5,971 nucleotides of DNA from Thermoplasmata archaeon (GCA_021833045.1 JAKBGP010000148.1:1-5971); one strand, 5' to 3'. Shown: positions 1 to 5,878, counted from the first letter of the stretch. Made by a program: numbers and translations. Notes: a model not told the origin generated them from the sequence alone.

Positions 1-459
1 CTCAGAGTCAGGCCAGATGAAATAGATGACTCCATTCCAATTGAATCCGTGTCCACCGGCAACGAATTCATCATTGTTCCCCTGAAGCATCTGAAGACCC
101 TTGAAGAGATCCAACCTGATTTTGGCCTGATGGACAGGTACATTCAAGAACAAGGTGGGCACTTTTTCTATCTTGTATGCAGGGAAACTGTTGACAAAAA
201 TGCCATCCTGCACGCGAGAATGATCTTCTATGGCGGCGAGGATCCAGCAACAGGTTCTGCTGCAGGTCCTGCAACGGCATGGTTGCTCAAACATGGGATA
301 CTGGAACCGGGAGAACAGGCATTTATAGAGCAGGGAATTGAGATGAAGAGACCAAGCAGGATTTACATTCAGGGTACATTGAACAATGGTGCTCCCACCA
401 AAATCAGGGTCGGGGGTTATTGTTTTCAGGTAGGATCGGGGCAAATTCTGCAAAGTTAA
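1..459 (+). CDS. PhzF-family protein (isomerase/epimerase fold), 3' part
   Basis: The reading frame is open from base 1 and ends at TAA 457-459, giving 152 C-terminal residues of a family whose members are usually about 260-300 residues long, so the start lies left of the window. Family hallmarks are visible: VSTGNEF near residue 18 of the fragment, the signature GEDPATGSAAGPATAW around residues 80-95, then a QGIEMKRPSRI segment and a closing RVGGY strand. PhzF proteins share the diaminopimelate-epimerase fold; PhzF itself isomerises a phenazine precursor, but most relatives have unknown substrates, so only the family is asserted. The protein should be cytosolic. The internal ATG at base 205 or GTG/ATG codons near base 49 are not the true start because family homology continues upstream of them. 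It is unrelated in function to the module that follows and probably marks the conserved chromosomal flank. Confidence 0.9.
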   Translation, partial: LRVRPDEIDDSIPIESVSTGNEFIIVPLKHLKTLEEIQPDFGLMDRYIQEQGGHFFYLVCRETVDKNAILHARMIFYGGEDPATGSAAGPATAWLLKHGILEPGEQAFIEQGIEMKRPSRIYIQGTLNNGAPTKIRVGGYCFQVGSGQILQS

Positions 460-1047
460 TAATAAAACCATAACTGGAACCAACGTCGTTCAAATATCTC
501 ACGGACTGTTTGATTTAGGCGTTAGGCTGCTCAACGATCTTCTTTGCCTCAAATAGTGTAATATCTCCAATGCCTTTCAAAAGAACACAATCGGGAAAAC
601 TCCTCTTATCAAGTCTATTCTACATTTCAGAATTTAAAATCATATCGATTTACTCCAAGATGGCTTATGACTATATATTGTGTTAAAGATAATAGCAATA
701 GTAGTTTGAAAAATGGTCGAACCATATAAGATATGAACAAATAACCGAGAAAAGCTTCTGCATCGATAGTTAAATCCACTGCTTATAGAGTTACGCAGGT
801 ATTCTTGATGAGACAAAATAGACAATTAAAATAATAATGTTTCCTATATCAATTTGATGAAAAAACTCTGGCCTATGATGAATGAAACAAATATTTTATC
901 GAGATGGGCTTCAACTATTTCCCTACTTGATAGATGTTTCCTATTTTTTGTGAGTCGCGTTACAAAATCTCGGCATCATTACGAAGTGAATTTGGATTTG
1001 CAGTATTAAGGTGATAAGTAATTATGCAACTTGGTTAAACGGTAAAA
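460..1047. other. AT-rich intergenic region, no intact gene
   Basis: This 588-base gap separates the PhzF-type gene from the methyltransferase. It holds no convincing intact gene, tRNA or CRISPR-like array. It contains a possible gene relic (515-619, minus), an 11-bp direct repeat ATGTTTCCTAT at 837-847 and 934-944, and an imperfectly supported 11-bp inverted repeat ATCAA-T-TTGAT at 848-858. Stops are dense in most frames and composition is AT-rich, as expected for a boundary between core genes and an acquired segment. The methyltransferase promoter should lie in the last 60-100 bases, but no TATA box there is clear enough to name. Confidence 0.6.
515..619 (-). pseudogene. Possible relic of a protein C-terminus
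   Basis: On the minus strand, 34 sense codons run from just after a TAG (620-622) to a TAA at 515-517. The peptide has a protein-like composition, including LLKGIGDITLFEAKKIVEQ, unlike the low-complexity AT-rich translations around it. There is no usable start: the frame upstream is broken by TAG at 620-622, and only a seven-codon stretch precedes that stop. This fits the last part of a decayed gene left at the edge of the accessory region. The parent family is not recognised. A chance open frame is the main alternative. Confidence 0.25.
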
Positions 1048-2307
1048 ATGCAAGAATTAAAAAGAGAGAATAACTGGGATTTCAAAAATGCCCAAACCAA
1101 TCTCTTCACTCACAGTCTTCATGCATATCCCGCAAGAATGGTGCCAGGAATAGCGGGAGAATTAATTAAACAATACTCCAATGAGGGTGATTTAATAGTT
1201 GACCCCTTTTGTGGATCTGGGACAACATTAGTTGAAGGAACTCTTGTCAACAGAAAAATGATAGGTGTAGATTTGAATCCATTTGCTGTTTTTATGTCGA
1301 AGGTGAAGACTACCCCCATTCGACCAGAGTTACTAGAAAAAGAGTCAAACCTTCTAATTTCTGACTTGCAATCATCTAGGGCCAGGACTAGAGAATTAGA
1401 GACTTATCCAGAATCTTCACACATCATTAACTTGGACTTTTGGTACAAGAAGTATGTTATCCGAGACCTCAATTATATAAGAACCAGAATCGATGATTTC
1501 TTTGGCAAAGAAAGTGCCCCTATCAAAGATTTCTTAGGTCTAATGTTAGCGAAGACGGCAAGAGAAGTATCCAATCAGAGGCTACGTGAATTTAAACGAT
1601 GGAGAATGCCACAAACAGAGCTCTCAGTTTTTAGACCTAAACCAATTAAGAAATTTAAGGAGAATATAGAAAAGGCACTACCTTCCATGAAGCATTATTA
1701 CCTGGAAACTAGTGGAAATGTACATCGTAAGGTTGTTTTAGGTGATGCAAGGACATTTAAGACGTCTAGGAAAGCCTCACTTATTTTGACGAGCCCACCC
1801 TATGGAGATAGCGGAACTACAGTAGCATATGGGCAATACTCCAGTTTTGCTTTAGAATGGTTAAGATTAACAAACAAGAGTGACAGGAGGATTGATAGAC
1901 TGCCTCTTGCTGACTCCGCAGAACCGTATCAATGTCTAGAAGATTCTCCATTGTTAAAGAAAGTTTATGTGGACATACAAGACAAGGACCAACGGCGGGC
2001 GGATACTGTTCTAATGTTTTTCGGAGGGTTAAACGAGGTATTTAGCAATTTCGCAAAAGTTCTGTTACCAGGAGGTAAATGTTGTGTTGTAGTTGGAAAC
2101 AGAAGGGTCAGAGGACTGGAAGTTCCAACAGACAGAATTATCACAGAACTGGTAACTAAAGTTGGCTATGACTTAAAAGAACAGCATTCTCGTGCAGTTT
2201 TACATAAAATTATACCATTTGCTACAAAACCTTGGAATAGCCAAGGAAACGGTATTCTGCAGAAGACTATTAACACTGAATCAATTCTTGTGTTTGAACG
2301 TGTATAG
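1048..2307 (+). CDS. Site-specific DNA amino-methyltransferase (probably N4-cytosine)
   Basis: This 419-residue protein should transfer a methyl group from S-adenosylmethionine to an exocyclic amino group in DNA. A leading HSLHAYPARMVP segment (residues 22-33) resembles the region before motif I in this class. Motif I is DPFCGSGTT (52-60, SAM binding) and motif II is GVDLNP (73-78). A motif III-like GDAR (232-235) and the catalytic motif IV LTSPPYGDS (247-255) follow, then PGGK (341-344) in a late strand. SPPY rather than DPPY favours N4-cytosine. Residues about 90-225 between motifs I and IV are long and probably include the target-recognition part. The start is ATG 1048, since an in-frame TAA lies at 1036-1038; only a weak GGT precedes it. 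It converges on the ATPase operon with a 106-base gap. The target sequence cannot be read from the protein. An orphan methyltransferase is the alternative to a restriction-modification role. Confidence 0.93.
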   Translation: MQELKRENNWDFKNAQTNLFTHSLHAYPARMVPGIAGELIKQYSNEGDLIVDPFCGSGTTLVEGTLVNRKMIGVDLNPFAVFMSKVKTTPIRPELLEKESNLLISDLQSSRARTRELETYPESSHIINLDFWYKKYVIRDLNYIRTRIDDFFGKESAPIKDFLGLMLAKTAREVSNQRLREFKRWRMPQTELSVFRPKPIKKFKENIEKALPSMKHYYLETSGNVHRKVVLGDARTFKTSRKASLILTSPPYGDSGTTVAYGQYSSFALEWLRLTNKSDRRIDRLPLADSAEPYQCLEDSPLLKKVYVDIQDKDQRRADTVLMFFGGLNEVFSNFAKVLLPGGKCCVVVGNRRVRGLEVPTDRIITELVTKVGYDLKEQHSRAVLHKIIPFATKPWNSQGNGILQKTINTESILVFERV

Positions 2308-2384
2308 GCGTCCCTGAAACACTGATAATCCAATAATTTCCTGCAAATTAGAATGGAACAAAGAAAATAAATGCATTACATGAC

Positions 2385-2403
2385 TTTTGGAGAGATACCA
2401 AAA
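2385..2403. terminator. Weak hairpin between convergent genes
   Basis: TTTTGG (2385-2390) pairs with CCAAAA (2398-2403) around a seven-base loop, in the gap between the stop of the methyltransferase and the stop of the 287-residue gene. Because it is symmetric it could end transcription from either side; on the minus strand a TTTTT run is part of it. The stem has only two G-C pairs, and archaeal termination relies mainly on T-tracts, so the call is tentative. Confidence 0.22.
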
Positions 2404-2413
2404 ATGTAAATAG

Positions 2414-3277
2414 TCATTCTTTAGAAGTATCTCGGGAACCTACTGCCAATGTAGCGTTCCTTATCAACTCCTTGTCAATATTTTCCAATCCTTTTATCTT
2501 TCTTCGCATTTCTACCAATACTGCCATGTTGCCCGAATCAATGGATAGGTCTTGCTTCCTGGTTTTTACTCCCAGCATCCTAGCTAATTGTTCATCACTT
2601 ATCAAACCTAAGTCAGTTGTACTTAATAGTTCAGCTAAAAAATCCCTAACACTCAAATTATTTGAAAAGCGTAGTACGGTATCAATCCTTTCCCAGCTCC
2701 AATCAAGCAAAGGGCTATCTTTTCCTATCTTTGGTTTCCACCTATAAAAATCAAGACTAGTTTGATGACTGTGCCGCGAGTAACTATCTTGAGTTCGACG
2801 ATTATCCAATAAGTGTAAAATAGATGCGGGTGAAATAGTTCCCTTTTTTGCGTAATATTCTATACGTTCTCCGTGTTCCCAAAAAAGTTCTCCAATTCTT
2901 TTTGAATTTGCAATAACTTTCTTATTGAACTTCTCGTTTTCTTGATCTGCCCACTTGTTGTTCTTTTCCTCGACATCCCATTTCTCCTCAGCTTTTTCCA
3001 GGTCATCGCCTATTCCAGGTGAATACTTATATGCCTCAATGAAAGTTCCGTTTGGATGAAAAAATCCTAATTTTTTTGGTCTTATTGTCACCTCGGTGAC
3101 CTCGCCTGTCTTTATCTTATCAAATAACTCTCTTTTATGTAGGGGCCCTACAAATTCCGGCTCTTCACCATTAAGTTCTAAACGTGCCCACTCTATTATG
3201 TCTCCGTCTTTCACACCTTTCCCGACATACCTATGAGGGATAGAACGCTTACGAACAGCGCCTTCGTTGGTACCCAC
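2414..3277 (-). CDS. Unknown protein, partner of the GHKL ATPase
   Basis: This 287-residue protein is not recognised as a member of a named family. Its first part (about 26-66) has a pattern loosely like GYF_2 domains: W30, NG at 36-37, GP at 44-45, an EL at 50-51, GEV at 58-60 and a TIR strand. That likeness is weak. Residues about 91-145 are highly charged and probably form long helices or a coiled coil. The C-terminal half is helical and includes SDEQLARMLGVKTRKQDL (227-244), which could be a helix-turn-helix. No signal peptide, membrane segment or clear nuclease motif is seen. The start is GTG at 3277-3275, preceded by GGTGAG (3288-3283) five bases away. The upstream stop TAG shares its last base with this GTG, so the two genes are co-transcribed and probably translationally coupled. 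It is likely an obligate partner, adaptor or effector of the ATPase. Confidence 0.85.
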   Translation of the reverse strand: MGTNEGAVRKRSIPHRYVGKGVKDGDIIEWARLELNGEEPEFVGPLHKRELFDKIKTGEVTEVTIRPKKLGFFHPNGTFIEAYKYSPGIGDDLEKAEEKWDVEEKNNKWADQENEKFNKKVIANSKRIGELFWEHGERIEYYAKKGTISPASILHLLDNRRTQDSYSRHSHQTSLDFYRWKPKIGKDSPLLDWSWERIDTVLRFSNNLSVRDFLAELLSTTDLGLISDEQLARMLGVKTRKQDLSIDSGNMAVLVEMRRKIKGLENIDKELIRNATLAVGSRDTSKE

Positions 3278-5283
3278 TACATCTCACCAAGTAACTGTAT
3301 CACTCGTCTCACTAATTTGGCCTTTGTTTCTTGCAATTCAGTTATTTCGTTTTTTAACTCTTCTGCTGTCCAAGTTTCTTTTTCCTCAGCATCCATTGTT
3401 GCCTTGAGTTCAAGAAGCTTTTCTCCAACAACCTCAGCAACCACAGGCCAATAAACCTTTTTTGTTTTGGCTCCTAATTTTGCGTATTCTAATCTTCGCC
3501 CTTTGATATTCACAAATGCAACAGCTTGAGACATATCGATGTAAGCTTCGAATTCATCTCTAAGGTCTGACTTCTTAAAAAACTGCATACCTGCAAATCC
3601 AAAATTCCCTTCACCTCCAGCAGTACCAGAGCCATCCTTCGGTTCCCCTGCTCCAGAGCGTGATCTAGTTATTTTTTTGGGGACAAATTCACAATAGACA
3701 TTCCTGCGTCCCTTTATAGGAACATTTTCATCATCCAATAGTGATTCAGAATTACGATCTTTCAAAGAGGCTTGAATAAAATGAATGCCAGGTGCACTTG
3801 AAGGGTCAAGGGTCATTGTCCATTGAATGCTTGCTGTACCTGGTTCCTCTGGGGTGCCAGCTGAAATGACAGTAGCATCTTTACCATATTCCACAACCAT
3901 AGGCGTTGGGTCAAAGTGCTCGAAATCCGCCCAAACCATGGTCTCTTTTGGGGTTGGGTTCTTCACAATGGCTTCAATTAGAACGTTATCTCCTCTTTTG
4001 TACTCCTTTTTTTCAAATTCTATTCTACTCAGATAAATGTAATTTTTAGGGGTGGTGTTCACTTTTCGCTTCTTTCCCACAGTTTCTTTACCAAAGAGGT
4101 TAAAGTCAGGTATATCGGAAAGAGCCTCATTTAAAACAGCCAGAATCTCGGTTGCTTCCTCCTGCTCAGCTTGGGTTATGACTTCGCCTCCAGCTCGTAT
4201 AAATGGCTGAGTAAACTGTTTTACGATTTCTCTTAACTCTTTACGGACTGCTTTCCAAGTTGGATGACTCAATTGATAACCAGTGTGCTGTGCATTCTCT
4301 GCATCTTTAAGAAATGGCTCTGACTCCGTGCATATGGCATCGCAATAACCAAACAACCTTGACCTAATTTGCTCTGGTATTTCTTCCGGGAAATCAGTAA
4401 ACCTCGTTATGGTTTGCTTTCCATTCTTTACAATGGCAATTCCACGTCTGCTGTCTCCTTCATAGAACCGCCTTTTGGATAAGTAAAGATGCAAGTTTCT
4501 TATGTCTCCCATTTTTTTTCCACGATAAGTTATTACCACATTAGAATCCAATCGTTGGGACTTTTCTTTTCCTTGTGAGAGGTCCAACTCAGGCATAGTT
4601 GGTTTTTTAACTACAGTCTGTATTTTTATTCCTCCCTTTATTAACAAATACTCAATAGTGGCTCCTTGTGCTAGAAGGCGGAACCATCGTTCTTGAAGCT
4701 CAGATATTATAGAATCTCTATCAAGAAACTGTTCATGCACAGTGCCAATTACTCCACTGGTTATTATTTCAGTACCAGGAGAGGACAACCTTTTAGCACT
4801 ATTTGGATCCAATCTCCACTTCCAGTCACCAGAAGTCCGCTCCCACAATGAAGCCTGATATCTACCATCTTGAAGAGTAGTTATAACTACAGTCTTCGAT
4901 CCTGCCAACAATTGCAAGGCTTTCCCCATTCCTCTGGATCCCAACTCCCCGGCTCCTTTATTGCTATAACCCATATTATGAAAAGAACCCCAGGCACATT
5001 CAGAGTTTGTACACTCAATTTTCTTCTCTCTGATCCCCCATTCACAATTGTTACAGTGGGTCATGCCTGTTGTGCCAAAATCTCTATGACTCAGAACTCT
5101 ATTGTCAGCGTCATACTTGACTACAACCTTCATATTCTTTGGTTGAGTACCAGCAACATATGCGTCAAAGCTGTTTTGGCAGTTCTCTTGCAGAATACCA
5201 AAGGCGTGATTGTTGTATGAATCAACATAGCTTTGCCACACACGATGTTTGTTTACTTGTGGAGTGTGCCAATCAAGTTCCAT
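3277..5283 (-). CDS. GHKL (Hsp90/MutL/MORC-like) ATPase with Cys cluster and Ig-like domain
   Basis: This 668-residue protein has the GHKL ATP-binding set. The N box is ENCQNSFDA (33-41, with E33, N37 and D40), the G1-like box is DFGTTGM (68-74, one residue longer than DxGxG), the G2 box is GSRGMGK (115-121), and PGTEIIT (169-175) is a GT-type strand. Four cysteines (77, 80, 91, 96) between G1 and G2 form a CX2C-X10-CX4C cluster likely to bind zinc, in the region that forms the ATP lid. Residues about 185-365 fit the transducer region. Residues about 413-535 are beta-rich and look like an Ig-fold module (KRGDNVLIEAIVKNPT). A Gly/Ser linker (541-563) leads to a helical tail with AFVNIKG. Known relatives undergo ATP-driven dimer closure, some on DNA, and several lie in restriction-modification loci. 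The start ATG 5283 has GGAGGTGA upstream. It is the first gene of a two-gene operon. The role in defence is inferred. Confidence 0.92.
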   Translation of the reverse strand: MELDWHTPQVNKHRVWQSYVDSYNNHAFGILQENCQNSFDAYVAGTQPKNMKVVVKYDADNRVLSHRDFGTTGMTHCNNCEWGIREKKIECTNSECAWGSFHNMGYSNKGAGELGSRGMGKALQLLAGSKTVVITTLQDGRYQASLWERTSGDWKWRLDPNSAKRLSSPGTEIITSGVIGTVHEQFLDRDSIISELQERWFRLLAQGATIEYLLIKGGIKIQTVVKKPTMPELDLSQGKEKSQRLDSNVVITYRGKKMGDIRNLHLYLSKRRFYEGDSRRGIAIVKNGKQTITRFTDFPEEIPEQIRSRLFGYCDAICTESEPFLKDAENAQHTGYQLSHPTWKAVRKELREIVKQFTQPFIRAGGEVITQAEQEEATEILAVLNEALSDIPDFNLFGKETVGKKRKVNTTPKNYIYLSRIEFEKKEYKRGDNVLIEAIVKNPTPKETMVWADFEHFDPTPMVVEYGKDATVISAGTPEEPGTASIQWTMTLDPSSAPGIHFIQASLKDRNSESLLDDENVPIKGRRNVYCEFVPKKITRSRSGAGEPKDGSGTAGGEGNFGFAGMQFFKKSDLRDEFEAYIDMSQAVAFVNIKGRRLEYAKLGAKTKKVYWPVVAEVVGEKLLELKATMDAEEKETWTAEELKNEITELQETKAKLVRRVIQLLGEM

Positions 5284-5286
5284 ATT

Positions 5287-5294
5287 TCACCTCC
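5287..5294 (-). promoter_or_regulatory. Strong ribosome binding site of the ATPase gene
   Basis: On the minus strand GGAGGTGA ends three bases before the ATG at 5283-5281. This is a near-perfect anti-16S match and fixes the start of the 668-residue ATPase. It is far stronger than anything before the methyltransferase. Confidence 0.85.
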
Positions 5295-5351
5295 AATCTT
5301 ATAAGCTCGTCTTCTCTGTCAAGAAGGATTACTGCATATAGACTAAAATGT

Positions 5352-5363
5352 ATCACATGTGAT
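5352..5363. promoter_or_regulatory. 12-bp perfect palindrome, candidate operator
   Basis: ATCACATGTGAT is identical to its reverse complement and lies five bases downstream of the TATA box of the ATPase operon, between that box and the expected transcription start. In archaea, repressors often bind exactly there and block assembly of the initiation complex. The binding protein is unknown; the 287-residue partner, with a possible helix-turn-helix, is one candidate for autoregulation, as is an outside regulator. Confidence 0.45.
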
Positions 5364-5367
5364 TAAA

Positions 5368-5375
5368 TATATAAA
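5368..5375 (-). promoter_or_regulatory. Archaeal TATA box for the ATPase operon
   Basis: The minus strand reads TTTATATA here, matching the archaeal box A consensus. Archaeal transcription normally starts about 25-27 bases beyond the box centre, which predicts a start near 5344-5346 and a leader of about 60 bases before the ATG at 5283. A second AT-rich word at about 5335-5340 (minus: TATATG) is a weaker alternative. Confidence 0.5.
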
Positions 5376-5382
5376 CATCTTA

Positions 5383-5393
5383 AATTTTCGCAT
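5383..5393. repeat. 11-bp direct repeat, left copy
   Basis: AATTTTCGCAT here is repeated exactly at 5711-5721. This copy lies immediately beyond the stop of the OrfA remnant. It might be a trace of the deletion or insertion that removed the rest of the element, or a chance match in AT-rich DNA. Confidence 0.4.
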
Positions 5394-5395
5394 TT

Positions 5396-5683
5396 TTATT
5401 TTATGTCCATTGCTTTCATCGCTTGTTTGTTTTTTTCTTGACTTCTGACTGTGATCTGCTCCCCTATGATCCTCTTGAGATCGTTGATCTCCTGGTACCT
5501 TGTGTCCTTCTGGGCCGACTCCGATAGTGCTTTCTTTCCGCCCTGGATGAACTGTTCTCTCCATCTCCTCATGTGCACCGGTGAAACTCCGTGTCTGCGG
5601 CATATCTCAGCCTGCGATACGTTGTCGGAGAAATACTCCATTACGATCTGGAACTTCTCCTCGGCGCTGTATTTGCGGATCAT
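5396..5683 (-). CDS. IS3-type transposase OrfA (HTH protein), orphan
   Basis: This 95-residue protein starts RKYSAEEKFQIVMEYF, the typical opening of HTH_Tnp_1 OrfA proteins. The helix-turn-helix runs through residues about 20-43 (SQAEICRRHGVSPVHMRRW) with the conserved tryptophan at 41, and a short amphipathic helix with EINDLKRIIGEQ (65-76) would mediate multimerisation. In intact elements OrfA binds the terminal repeats and is joined to OrfB by a -1 frameshift. The length suits OrfA (about 90-105). The start ATG 5683 is supported by GGAGG at 5695-5691, seven bases upstream. After GEQ the sequence (ITVRSQEKNKQ) departs from the leucine-rich pattern expected, so a small indel near 5445-5455 is possible. 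Without OrfB it cannot transpose alone. It reads in the same direction as the ATPase operon. Confidence 0.8.
   Translation of the reverse strand: MIRKYSAEEKFQIVMEYFSDNVSQAEICRRHGVSPVHMRRWREQFIQGGKKALSESAQKDTRYQEINDLKRIIGEQITVRSQEKNKQAMKAMDIK
5429..5435 (-). other. Slippery heptamer A-AAA-AAC in OrfA
   Basis: The minus strand has A AAA AAC with AAA and AAC as in-frame codons 84 and 85 of OrfA. This heptamer is used for programmed -1 frameshifting in several IS3-family elements to make the OrfAB transposase. Here a -1 shift would lead only to a short tail ending at a TAG at 5345-5343, with no catalytic domain, so any product is not functional as a transposase. Confidence 0.4.
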
Positions 5684-5796
5684 GAAGAAACCTCCGGTGC
5701 TCGCGGAATGAATTTTCGCATGATCTGGTTGTATTTGTCTCTCTCCATAATAGTATTGCTATAGTGTTCCAGTTCTGTGATGGCTCGGATCACCAT
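5680..5796 (-). CDS. Small ORF overlapping the OrfA start
   Basis: A 38-codon frame from ATG 5796-5794 ends with a TGA at 5682-5680 that overlaps the ATG of OrfA (ATGA arrangement). Its peptide looks protein-like and helical (VIRAITELEHYSNTIMERD, then RKFIPRAPEVSS) and the frame stays open further upstream to a TAA at 5874-5872. No ribosome site precedes this ATG. It may be the end of a gene into which the element inserted, a leader peptide coupled to OrfA, or part of the element. No family is recognised, and chance is possible. Confidence 0.35.
   Translation of the reverse strand: MVIRAITELEHYSNTIMERDKYNQIMRKFIPRAPEVSS
5711..5721. repeat. 11-bp direct repeat, right copy
   Basis: This is the exact second copy of AATTTTCGCAT from 5383-5393. 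It lies upstream of OrfA, 28 bases from its start, inside the small overlapping ORF. The two copies bracket the whole recognisable IS remnant. An 11-bp length would be too long for most IS3-type target duplications (usually 3-5 bp). Confidence 0.4.
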
Positions 5797-5870
5797 TGTT
5801 GCCAATATTTTCAGGTAAAAGGTAGTTGAATTTGATAATCCTTCAGGATGCCAGAATATAGGTAAACAAG

Positions 5871-5878
5871 ATTAAATA
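5871..5878 (+). promoter_or_regulatory. Candidate TATA box for the right-edge gene
   Basis: ATTAAATA lies 20 bases before the ATG at 5899. If used, transcription would start almost at the start codon, giving a leaderless or nearly leaderless message, which fits the lack of a good ribosome site there. An alternative AT-rich word, AATATA at 5855-5860, would give a leader of about 15 bases. Confidence 0.3.

Larger units (their letters stand above)
5396..5700 (-). mobile_element. Remnant of an IS3-like insertion sequence
   Basis: Only the OrfA end of an IS3-family-like element is present, with its ribosome site. The OrfB gene, which would carry the DDE catalytic domain and should follow at lower coordinates, is absent: only about 110 bases separate OrfA from the start of the ATPase gene. 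Terminal inverted repeats could not be found, so the limits given are those of recognisable content. This stretch is visibly richer in G and C than the neighbouring operon leader. It lies at the right border of the methyltransferase/ATPase module and may mark how that module arrived. Confidence 0.65.

Noticed and set aside
71..280. 69-codon minus-strand frame inside the PhzF-type gene
   Set aside because: It lies opposite a clear PhzF coding sequence with signature motifs and has no protein-like features of its own.
640..825. 61-codon minus-strand frame in the AT-rich gap
   Set aside because: The start lacks a ribosome site, the composition is that of AT-rich noncoding DNA, and no family features are visible.
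837..944. Direct repeat ATGTTTCCTAT at 837-847 and 934-944
   Set aside because: Only two copies, 86 bases apart in AT-rich DNA, and not placed near a recognisable promoter element; chance is a sufficient explanation.
857..1009. 50-codon plus-strand frame (MKKLWPMMNET start) before the methyltransferase
   Set aside because: There is no ribosome site or recognisable motif, and the cysteine- and phenylalanine-rich middle does not form a clear membrane segment. A small leader or antitoxin cannot be excluded but is not supported.
2414..3277. Search for PD-(D/E)XK or HNH nuclease motifs in the 287-residue protein
   Set aside because: Scattered acidic and lysine residues (for example around FIEAYK at 79-84) do not form a proper motif in a strand context, so no nuclease is claimed.
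4870..5220. 116-codon plus-strand frame opposite the ATPase
   Set aside because: It is the antisense shadow of the conserved GHKL motifs on the other strand.
5343..5603. 86-codon minus-strand frame overlapping OrfA
   Set aside because: Its translation is a low-quality shifted reading of OrfA. It matters only as the -1 frame after the slippery heptamer and ends without a catalytic domain.
5451..5711. 86-codon plus-strand frame opposite OrfA
   Set aside because: It is the antisense shadow of the HTH-encoding OrfA, which has motif support and a ribosome site.
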